Made by a program: the position numbers and the translations under genes. This document shows positions 34,811 through 43,512 of a stretch of 64,000 nt of DNA, piece after piece. The notes below the pieces were generated by a model. It was not told the DNA's origin and did no database searches. It was given only the letters and a program-made list of their open reading frames with translations. Each line of letters begins with the position of its first letter. The first letter of the stretch is position 1. This DNA is from Sorex araneus (taxonomy: Eukaryota; Chordata; Mammalia; Eulipotyphla; Soricidae): NCBI RefSeq assembly GCF_027595985.1, contig NC_073313.1, forward strand, positions 101,357,552 through 101,421,551. Direction: 5' to 3'.

Positions 34811-35410
34811 CCATATCACTGTATCACTGTCATCCCGTTGCTCATCAATTAGCTCGAGTGGGCACCAGTAACATCTCCATTGTGAGACTTGTTACTGTTT
34901 TTTTTTTTTATTGAGTCACCATGTGGAAAGTTACAAAGTTTTCAGGTTTAAGTCTCAGTTATACAATACTCGAACACCCATCCCTTCACCAGTGCACATA
35001 TTCCACTACAAAGAATCACAGTATAGCTCCACCCCGCACCCCCACAACCCTAGCCCCCCCTTAGTGCCCCCCACCTTTGTAACTAATAAATTTCACTTTA
35101 CTTTCACTTTGATTGCATTCAATATTTCAACAAAACTCACTATTATTGTTTGGAGAGTCTCTCCCCTAAAGTCAGACCTGACAAAACCGTGAAGCCGCTA
35201 AGTGTGGTCACTTGACCTCATACCTCTTCATTCTCAGTAATTGTTACTGTTTTGGGGATATTGAATACACCACGGGTAGCTTGCCAGGCTCTGCCATGCA
35301 GGCAGGATACTGTCAGTGACTTGCTGGTCTCACTGAGAGGGACAGAGGAATCGAACCTGGGTAGGCCACATGCAAGTCAAATGCCCTGCCCGCTGTGCTA
35401 TCACTCCACC
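34811..35410 (-). mobile_element. SINE B split by an L1 insertion
   Basis: Tail half at 34811-34888 (CATCCCGTTGCTCATCAATT and GCACCAGTAACATCTCC) and head half at 35254-35410 (GGGTAGCTTGCCAGGCTCTG to CTATCACTCCACC). The L1 at 34902-35240 separates them, so the SINE B insertion is older than that L1. Confidence 0.93.
34902..35240 (-). mobile_element. L1 3' end with 5' inversion (twin priming)
   Basis: A 339-bp insertion with TSD TTGTTACTGTTTT (34889-34901 and 35241-35253). Bases 34902-35180 are minus-strand L1 3' UTR. Bases about 35185-35240 are L1 sequence in plus orientation (GCCGCTAAGTGTGGTCACTT), complementary to the segment seen at 34015-34070 in the sister insertion. This is the standard twin-priming signature. 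Confidence 0.9.
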
Positions 35411-35674
35411 CCCCCCCAAATAACATGATAATTATAAGAATGGGTATTTGTATATTTGCTGGTGAAGCTTTTTGTTAACCAAAAAATAATTTGAATTTTG
35501 ACTCTTTATAAGATGGATTTTGCTTCTGGGATTTGCTTTTTTTCTGCCTATGCTTATCTTTCTCTCCATACCTTCTTTATTCTTGGAACACAAAATAAAC
35601 ATGGTCAAGTTAATCAAAGCATATTCAAGATATGTTGTATTCAACTGATTTATTAATAATGCACCACAGACATT
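35411..35674. other. Unclassified DNA
   Basis: Short stretch between SINE insertions with no recognised signal. Confidence 0.5.
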
Positions 35675-35690
35675 AAAGTAAGCAGAACTC

Positions 35691-35866
35691 GGGGCTGGAG
35701 CGATAGCACAGCGGGTAGGGCATTTACCTTGCACGCGGCCGACCCGGGTTCGAGTCCCAGCATCCCATATGGTCCCCTGAGCATGGCCAGGGCTAATTCC
35801 TGACTGCAGAGCCAGGAGTAACCCCTGTGCACCGCCGGGTGTGACCCAAAAAGCAAAAAAAAAAAA
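35691..35866 (+). mobile_element. SINE A, young near-consensus copy with TSD
   Basis: Best SINE A copy here. A box TAGCACAGCGG (fits TRGYNNARNNG) and B box GGTTCGAGTCC are both intact, followed by CAGCATCCCATATGGTCCCC, GCAGAGCCAGGAGTAACCCC, GGGTGTGACCCAAAAAGC and poly(A). Perfect 16-bp TSD AAAGTAAGCAGAACTC (35675-35690 and 35867-35882). The promoter is typical of RNA polymerase III; the poly(A) tail and TSD length suggest L1 mobilisation. A SOR-type shrew SINE is the likely identity, not verified. Confidence 0.95.
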
Positions 35867-35882
35867 AAAGTAAGCAGAACTC

Positions 35883-36600
35883 AACTGCTACTAACGTCTA
35901 TCCTAAAAACAATATTAGAGGGGAACTTTGGTGCATCAAAATCATGTAGAACAGTACCTTTTATTCATTTTATTCTCACCTCTTCATTATTGCTGCCTTA
36001 TTAGGGAGTAAGAGCAGCAGTGTTTTTACTCAAGTTATAAGCGTGTATCATCTTTTAACTTGGAAGTTGTGATGCTATAATCATACATCCCTAAGAGAAT
36101 TGAATCAAGTTTTCAGTACAAATTTCATGCATTTTAGATATAATTTTCCTCAGGAAAATTTAATTTCATCCTTGTTTATAGCATATAGCAATTTTATGTT
36201 ATAGTATAGAGTCAGATTGAGTTCCTATTTTTGCTTCTCCATCTATAATTTAAATGTCCATGGTTAGTTCATTTAAAATCTCTGATTCTCTATCCTTCTC
36301 ACTCATAGTACCAATACTACCTTATTTATGTGTAATTAAGAGGAAATGGGGGAAATACATGTGTATATTTATAAACACACTTAATCTATTATATGTTTAC
36401 AATTCACATGGTACTCCTGAGTATAAAGACAGGAACAGTGAGCACCAATCTGTGTAGCCCAAATATATTCATAAAAAAGTTCTCATGGTGATGACTATAA
36501 AGTCATTAGTTTCATTGCTAACAATGACAAAACTTATAGTAGATTAAGTGACTGCTCATAGCAGCTATTATGTACATATATGTTTTTAAATTTTACATTG
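35883..36600. other. Unclassified DNA
   Basis: AT-rich, with no repeat or gene recognised. Confidence 0.5.
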
Positions 36601-36612
36601 ATGATTTCCTCT

Positions 36613-36856
36613 CGGGGCTGGAGTGATAGCACAGCGGTTGGGCGTTCGCCTTTCACGAGGCCAACCCGAGTTCGATTCCTCTGCCCCTCTCGGAGAGCCC
36701 GGCAAGCTACTGAGAGTATCGATCCCGCGCGGCAGAACCTGGCAAGCTACCCCTGCATATTGGATATGCCAAAAACAGTAACAATAAGTCTCTCAATGAG
36801 AGGCGTTACTGGTTCCCACTGGAACAAATCGATGAGCAATGGGATGACAGTGACAG
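36613..36856 (+). mobile_element. SINE B, full length with TSD (hairpin subtype)
   Basis: Intact tRNA head, body, GCATATTGGATATGCC and RTE-like tail ending in GACAGTGACAGTG repeats. TSD TGATTTCCTCT (36602-36612 and 36857-36867). Shares with the copy at 54744 a CTTTCAC change in the head and an extended hairpin at 36788-36804, so the two define a subfamily. Confidence 0.95.
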
Positions 36857-36867
36857 TGATTTCCTCT

Positions 36868-37328
36868 TGAAGACAGGCAGAATATATAATAACTTCTTTA
36901 GTTTACTTTAAGATTTGTATTTTCCCTTTACTAATTATTTATCATTTGATCATCAAAAATTTTTCAGAAGTTTAGCTGAACATCTTTGTGTATTGGATTC
37001 TGTAGCCCACTACAAACGTTGCAGTGTCATCGCACCACCAAAAAGACTCTCCACCTATTCCTTTCAACTACCTCTCATTCCTACTGACAGAAAACATAGT
37101 TTGCATAGAATCTAGGGGATAGTTTTGTTATTTTTTCCCAGAAATAAGCTCACACATTTATTATTTAATTCATGACAAAGTATCTTAGACCATACAATGG
37201 ATTAATGGAGAAAGCAGAGTCTTTTCAACCAATGGTTCTGTGCGATTTAATCAGAGATTAATATCCAAGATATGAAAATCACTCATAATTTAACAGCGAA
37301 AGTAAAACCCAGTTAAAACATGGACAGA
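36868..37328. other. Unclassified DNA
   Basis: No recognised element or gene. Confidence 0.5.
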
Positions 37329-37503
37329 AGGGTCCAGAACAATAGTACATTGGGAAGGGTATATTCCTTGCACATAGCCAACCCAGATTCAATCCCCAGT
37401 ATCCATATGCTCTGGCAAGTCCACAGGAAGTGATCCCTGACCATCGAGCCAGGAAAAAGTCCTCAGCACCACCAGGTGTGGCCCCAAAATTAAAGCAAAA
37501 AAA
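37329..37503 (+). mobile_element. SINE A, diverged
   Basis: GGTCCAGAACAATAGTACAT head, CCTTGCACATAGCCAACCC, body ending GGTGTGGCCCCAAAATTAAA with an A-rich tail. Confidence 0.82.
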
Positions 37504-37571
37504 ATGTGAACAGAATAATTGAAAGAACATTTCTCTACAAAGGACATAAAATTGCTACTATTAATGACAAC

Positions 37572-37764
37572 AGTTGAGGACAGAGTGATAGTACAAGTGC
37601 AAGGGCTCTTGCTTTGCATGAAGCTGAGTCCAGTTGAATTGCCAACACTTTCCTCCCAGCATACCAAGAGAAAACTTTGAGCATAGAACTTTGAGTAAGC
37701 CCTGAATACCTCTAGGCATGGCAAAAAAATATGCATATACTCAAACTCCCCCCAAAAAACAAAA
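37572..37764 (+). mobile_element. SINE A, old
   Basis: Head GGACAGAGTGATAGTACAAG, CTTGCTTTGCATGAAGCTGA, decayed body and tail ending CCCCCAAAAAACAAAAG. Confidence 0.72.
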
Positions 37765-37815
37765 GAAGCAATGACAAGTTTATGTGAAAAAGAAAATTAT
37801 TTTGGTAGGTGTAGG

Positions 37816-37925
37816 AAATCGCTCCACCAACTAAGAACGGCCCATGCACCACCACCCATGGTATCGAGAAAGAGCTATCAATCTGTCAATCCTGTTCATG
37901 TTCGGGCCGGGTGAGGTTTCCCGTG
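37816..37925 (-). pseudogene. 18S rRNA fragment (about 110 nt)
   Basis: The minus strand reads conserved 18S sequence from CACGGGAAACCTCACCCGG through ATTGACAGATTGATAGCTC to GTTGGTGGAGCGATTT. Differences from the mammalian 18S sequence I recall are one inserted base and about five substitutions, several of them C-to-T or G-to-A as expected of decay. It is far too short to be a functional rRNA gene. Confidence 0.9.
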
Positions 37926-38168
37926 CTTTAGAGGGGTAGTACATCGGGTAGGGCGTTTGCCTTGCACGAGGCCGACCCTGGTTCGATTCCTCCTCCCCTC
38001 ACAGAGAGCCCGGCAAGCTACCGAGAATATCTTGCCTGCATGGCAGAGCCTGGCAAGCTACCCATGGTGTATTCAATATGCCAAAAACAGTAACAACAAG
38101 TCTCACAATGGAGATGTTACTGGTGCCCACTCGAGCAAATTGATGAGCAATGGATGACAGTGATACAA
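37819..38168 (+). mobile_element. Chimeric insertion: antisense 18S rRNA fragment plus SINE B
   Basis: One insertion bounded by a 9-bp TSD TGTAGGAAA (37810-37818 and 38169-38177). The first about 107 bp is 18S rRNA in antisense. The rest (about 37930-38168) is a SINE B starting almost at its 5' end (GGTAGTACATCGGGTAGGG) and ending in the RTE-like tail. A single TSD pair around both parts shows they arrived together. Confidence 0.85.
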
Positions 38169-38239
38169 TGTAGGAAAAAAAGACTTTTATTCACTTTTTG
38201 GTCTGAATATAAATTGTAGCAACCATTTTGTAAAATAAT

Positions 38240-38500
38240 GTGATATTTTAAATATATGTATATATATATAACTTATTTTACTGTGTCTTAGGTAATATGG
38301 TGATAGTAGTACTGCAACCCGCCCCCCCATCATTACCAAAGCATCCAAAGAACCCTATGGCTAACCCTATGTCACTTTTAGTTTTTGCCCCAATTGCTTG
38401 GTTATCTAAATTTTGTAATCCAAGGCCAAGTGTTTGTCATCATTCAATACTGCCTTTTCCCTTGTTTTCTCAATTATCTGTGGTATAGAGAAACAGCAAA
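38240..38500 (-). mobile_element. Old L1 3' end
   Basis: The plus strand shows CCCATCATTACCAAAGCATC and TTTGTCATCATTCAATACTG, matching the segment at 48140-48360 (for example ATCATCATTCAATGC). I read both as the same old L1 3' end subfamily. Confidence 0.5.
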
Positions 38501-38739
38501 CAAGTCTTATGACTCTTTTAATTTATGCAGTTTCACTAATAAATCGCCTCTTCCATTTCTAACTCTCCAGAGGCCTGGCAGGGTGAGGGGGCTGGTTTGC
38601 TCTCAAGTGTTTTCAGGAGATCATTGAAGATTCTCAGATAAATGGGCCATTTGTTGGTTCAGTACTGGGGCCCCTTCATGTATTGCTGCTTAGTCGCTGA
38701 AGTGTTATGGGTGGACACCCAGGTCACCCCAATAGTTCT

Positions 38740-38888
38740 GGGCTTCTCCACTACCACCACCAACAAAACTTGGTGTTCTCTAAGATTGTACCTAGTGATA
38801 GTTGGAGGATTATGTGATGATAGAAGTTGAACTGGCTTGGTTGCATTTCATATAGGTATCTTAACTGCTGTACTATATCCTGGCCTCC
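38740..38888 (-). mobile_element. SINE A, very old
   Basis: TACCTAGTGATAGTTGGAGG, then GAAGTTGAACTGGCTTGG and a decayed head ending CTATATCCTGGCCTCC. Confidence 0.5.
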
Positions 38889-39997
38889 ATTTCTGATACT
38901 TTTTACCAGAATTTTCTCTAATTTTTTTCTTGGTGAGTTTAATGATACTTTCTAAGAACTAGCTCTTGCTTTAATTGATCTTTTAAATCTGCTTTTTGTT
39001 GCTGTTTCATTTATTTTATATCTAGATTTTATTTTTTATAATGTCTAAATTTTACCTGTTCTGCATTTTCTTGTTCTTTCAGCCATAATATAAGATAGTT
39101 TCATTACTATTTTTCTTATTAACATGAGACTTTATTAAGAATAACTTCCCTATTAATACTGTGTAATCTGCATCCCATATGATCTGATATTTCATCTATT
39201 TGTGTTGTTCTCCGTGTAATTGTTAATTTATTCTTTGATTTTTTTTGTTAATGAAAAAGGCATTTGAAAACATATTTGTATCTTTTCATATTTATCATCT
39301 ACCTTTTTGTTTTTGATTTCTAGTTGCATATCATTATAATCATAAAAGATAATTAATATTATTTCAACATTTATATATTGAGACTTCTAAAAGCAACATG
39401 TATTCTATCCTACAGAATAATTATGTGCAGGTATTTATTAGTATTTATTGGTATTTATTGAATATACCTCAATAAAATAGGTAATTATTGAGTATTTATT
39501 GAGTATTTCTTTGGGAATTGAAATTTCTTCAGGTATCTAGTGTCTCCTATTCAATTCATTTACATCATTTATTGCTTTTATTGCCTTGTTAATTCTTTGG
39601 ATGATATGTATATTTTTGTAAGTGATATGTTTAGAGTGATTGCTTCATTGTCAATGTATCACTTGAGGACTGTTAATTTTTTGTATACTTGAATTCCACT
39701 GTATTGAATTCTTGAATGTTATGTGATCTTTATCTTTGTGTCTCATTACCTTTTCTAGCTGAAAGTGTTTATTATATGACAATAGCAGTCATTGCCATTT
39801 TATCTGCAGTATTGGTTTCCAATACCTTATTCTGACCATTCACTCTAAAGCCATGTTTTTCTTTATATCTAATGTGAGATGCCTGCTGCAGTATATTTAT
39901 GTATTCTGAATTTTTATATCTAGCCAAATTTTTTAGGTTAATTTGAAAGTCCAGACCACTCATATTTAGGGTGAAATTTTACATATGGAGAATTCTT

Positions 39998-40124
39998 TTT
40001 TTCCTATAAATATTTTCTTTTTATTTATTTTGCGTTTAGAGCAGTTTTAAGTAAAAATATGGAACGCTTCACGAATTTGCGTGTCATCCTTGCGCAGGGG
40101 CCATGCTAATCTTCTCTGTATCAT
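39998..40124 (-). mobile_element. U6 snRNA chimeric retrocopy with TSD
   Basis: A 127-bp insertion with a 16-bp TSD CATATGGAGAATTCTT (39982-39997 and 40125-40140). On the minus strand, U6 sequence (40122 to 40053) is followed by ACTTAAAACTGCTCTAAA, AATAAATAAAAAG and an A-rich end. The 3' part is not U6; it looks like the 3' end of another retrotransposed transcript, probably L1. This is the layout of template-switch chimeras made by L1. Confidence 0.88.
40053..40122 (-). pseudogene. U6 snRNA fragment (nt 38-107)
   Basis: The minus strand begins GATACAGAGAAGATTAGC and ends GCGTTCCATATTTTT. Against the mammalian U6 sequence I recall, all 70 nt match with no difference. The first 37 nt of U6 are missing, including the 5' stem-loop, so it is not a functional U6 gene. 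Confidence 0.95.
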
Positions 40125-40462
40125 CATATGGAGAATTCTTAATCTCTTACTACCCTTTTTACCTGCTGATTTTACATATATGTTGCTTCATTTTTTTATT
40201 TCTCTCTCTATACATGAAAGTTTTTTTCCCTTGGATTCTCCCAACTATACAATTTTTTCTTCTAAAGGCCTCTGTTGGAGATATTTGTTTCATGGTTATC
40301 ATGAGCACCATTAACAATAACACTGTAACTAACATTATGTTTTCTGTGCTGGTATTGGTTTGTCATCTTTTGACTAAATACTTTCTGTCCTTTTGTTCCT
40401 CTTTTATTTTCATTGTTGGCTCGTTTCTGAATCTGCAATAATATTTATCACTGTTTTCAACT

Positions 40463-40638
40463 ATTTTTTTTTTTTTGCTTTCTGCGTCATACCCAGCAAT
40501 GTTCAGGGATTACGTCTGGCACTGCACTCAGGAATTACTCCTAGCTGTGCTCTGAGGACCATGTGGGATGCTGGAAATCAAATCCGGGTCGCCGCATGCA
40601 AGGCAAATACCCTACCCACTGTGCTATGGCTCCAGCCC
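40463..40638 (-). mobile_element. SINE A with TSD
   Basis: T-run, GCTTTCTGCGTCATACCCAG, near-consensus body and head ending ATGGCTCCAGCCC. Perfect 12-bp TSD CTGTTTTCAACT (40451-40462 and 40639-40650). Confidence 0.93.
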
Positions 40639-40950
40639 CTGTTTTCAACTTTTAATGCTATTTTCTGTCTCTCTTCTTTTTTGAATTTTTATGTTGTTAT
40701 TGTGATTTTTAATACTGTTAAAAGAGATTCACACATACAATATTCTAGCATCAGATCCACCGCTAGAGTAGAGTATCAGCATCTCTCTACCAATGTCCAA
40801 ATCTCAACTCTACCTCGATAACTCTATCTCCACCTTACCCTTAAGCAGATTTGTAAGCTGACTCTCAGGTTACTGAGACTATTTGTTTTTTCCCTTACTA
40901 TACTCTTTATATTCCACATAAGAAAGGGAATGTCTGTATTTTTATCTTTA

Positions 40951-41125
40951 TTGTTTTTGAATGTTGTATCTGGGCCACATCCAACAGTGATCAAGAGATA
41001 CTTCTGGCTCTGTGTTAAAAAGTGACCCCTGGCAGAGCCCAAGGAACCATAATAATGCCAGGGATTCAACTGAGAGTGGTCACATACAAAGAAATCACCT
41101 TATCTCCTATACTGTCTCTTCTGCC
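40951..41125 (-). mobile_element. SINE A, old
   Basis: TATCTGGGCCACATCCAACAG, ACTTCTGGCTCTGTG, AATGCCAGGGATTCAACTG and a decayed head. Confidence 0.65.
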
Positions 41126-42798
41126 TATGTGCCTGTCCCTCTGATTTAGTTCCCTCCATATGATACCTTCTAGTTCCATCCATGTAGTTGCAAGTAGATT
41201 TTTCATCTTTTCTTTTCTTAAGCAGAGTAGTATTTTATTTTATTTATACAACCTTTCTCTATCCAATCATCTGTTTTGAGGTTCTTGTGTTGTTTTCATA
41301 TCTTACCTATTGTGAATTAAATCTGAATTTAATCTGCAATTAAAATTGAAATTCATTTGTCTTTTTAAAATAGTGTTTTGGGGCCTTTAGGATTAATGCC
41401 AATAAGTGGATTGTGGGTCATAGAGAAACTCAATTTTTCTTTTTTTGCAAAGTCTATGTACCATTTTCCATAGTCAATAGTTTAACAATTTGATGAGTGT
41501 TTGTTTTTCCCAACATCTGCAACAGTATTGGTTGTTTTTTAATGTGTATCAATCTCACTGGTGTACGGTACTATCTCATTATTGTTTGAATTTTGCTAAA
41601 GATAGGTTATTGGAATACTGTTTCATATAGCTATTGGCGATCTATATGTCTTTTCAGAGGTAGTTTTTGTTTATCTCTTCTCCCCCTTATTTTAATGGGA
41701 TAATATTTGTTCATGTTTTTGTTAAGTTTTGAAAGTGTTTTATATATCAGATATATTAATCATTTGTCAGAAATGTGATGAGGAAGTATTTTCTCCCACT
41801 TGGTGAGGTATCTTTTTTATTTCAGTAACTTATTTTGTAGTAGAGAAGCTTATTACTTTATTGTAATTCCATCTGTTAATTTTTATTTATTTCCCCTTAA
41901 CTAATTGGCACTGAGTTGTAGGAAATGCTTCTAGAGTCAATGGTGTGAGGATTTTTGCCTGCATTGTGTTTAATATAATCTATGGATTCATGGATAATAT
42001 AAAGTTATTCATTTTTAATACTTTTGTGTATGATGTGAGGTAGGGGTCTAAATTCATAATTTTGGTATGTGGCTAATCAGTTTCTCTCATTTCTTGAAAA
42101 GTCTTTCCTTGCTCCACTTCATACATGTAGATCCTTCGTCAAAGACTGTCTATGTACCTGAGAGTCTATTTCTGGACACTCAGTTCTTTTCCACTGGTCT
42201 GAGTTTCTGCCTTTTAGACAGTATGATGCAGCCTTTGCCACTATACCTTCATTGTATAATTTAAACTGGAGGAAAGTAAAGACCCCCATCCTTTTTTCTG
42301 ATATTGCTTTTGCTATTCCACAGATAAATTTTTTACCTTATAAATTTAATGGCATTTTATCCATGTCTCTTAATAATTTCATGGTTATTTTAATAGGGAA
42401 AACAACAAATCTGTATAGTGATTGGGTAGAATTATCATTTTAACAATGTTTGTCCTTCCAATCTTTATGTTTCAATTTATTTTGTATTTTTTCTTATGGT
42501 AAAGACTTAGAGTTTATATAAGTCACCTCCATTGTTAAGGTGGTTGTAACCTTATGCTACCTTTTTAAAAAAAATTTGAGGCACAACTGTGAAAGGAAAT
42601 TTTTATTCCTCTCTTCTATTTCATTTTTGCGAATAGAAATGCCATTGATACCTGTGTGTTGATTTTTAGCCTGCCACTTTTTACTGTACAAGTTTATTAT
42701 TTATAGGAAAGCTTTTGGTAGTTTTAGGGTTTTCTAAGTATAGTATCATGGCATATGTAAATAGTGATGATTTGACTTATTCTTTTCAATATGAATAC

Positions 42799-42800
42799 CA

Positions 42801-42845
<45 letters not shown>

Positions 42846-42846
42846 G
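42799..42846. repeat. (TATC)n microsatellite
   Basis: About eleven tetranucleotide units within the old L1; likely polymorphic in length. Confidence 0.95.
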
Positions 42847-43365
42847 TTGTTGAACTTCTGTGCTAAGGGCTTTCATTACTCTATCAAATAATAATACTGT
42901 GAGTGGGAAATCTTTTCTTTTGCTTTTGAAGAAAGGCTTTATGTTTTATACCACTGAGTATATATTAGGTGTGGATTTGTGGTAAATGACTTTCATTTTA
43001 TTGAGAAGCATTTCTTCTATCTCCATTTTATTTTTTAAAATCATAAATGTTAGATCTTATCACATGCTTTCTTTGCATCTATTGACAATATAATATGATA
43101 TTCTTTGCATTGATATGGTGTATTATGTTGATTGGCATATGTATATTAAAACATCATTGCATTTCTGTCATAAATCCTACTGGAACTTGAAGTATACTCC
43201 TTTAAATGTATTGTTGAGTTTTATTTGATAATATTTTGTTGAAGATGTTTGTATCTATGTTCATCAGGGATACTGATCTAAATTTTCTTTTTTCTGTAAA
43301 GTCTCTGTCTGATTTAATATCAAGTAACATTTGCCACCTAGAAATTGGCAGATTCTTGAGGCTTG

Positions 43366-43512
43366 AGCGATATTACAGAGTAGCACATTTGTCTTGCATA
43401 TGACCAACTGAGATTTGATCCCCTGCATCTCATAAGGTCCTCTGAGAACCACTGTGAGTGATTCCTGAGCTCAGAGCCAAGAGTAACCGCTGAGCAATGC
43501 TAGTCGCGGCTT
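43366..43512 (+). mobile_element. SINE A, old
   Basis: GGCTTGAGCGATATTACAGAG head, TCTTGCATATGACCAACTG, then TGAGTGATTCCTGAGCTCAG and GAGTAACCGCTGAGCAATG. Confidence 0.78.

Larger units (their letters stand above)
38889..40690 (-). mobile_element. Old L1 (endonuclease/ORF1 side), interrupted twice
   Basis: Minus-strand L1: AAGAACTAGCTCTTGCTTTA and GCATCCCATATGATCTGA on the plus strand are complements of the ORF2 endonuclease region. A U6 chimera (39998-40124) and a SINE A (40463-40638) interrupt it. No open frame. Confidence 0.65.

Noticed and set aside
35691-35760. True tRNA gene
   Set aside because: A and B boxes are present, but the acceptor ends do not close into a cloverleaf and the same head recurs in dozens of SINE copies.
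40053-40122. Functional U6 snRNA gene
   Set aside because: The first 37 nt are missing, no PSE/TATA is visible at the right spacing, and the TSD plus A-rich tail mark it as a retrocopy.
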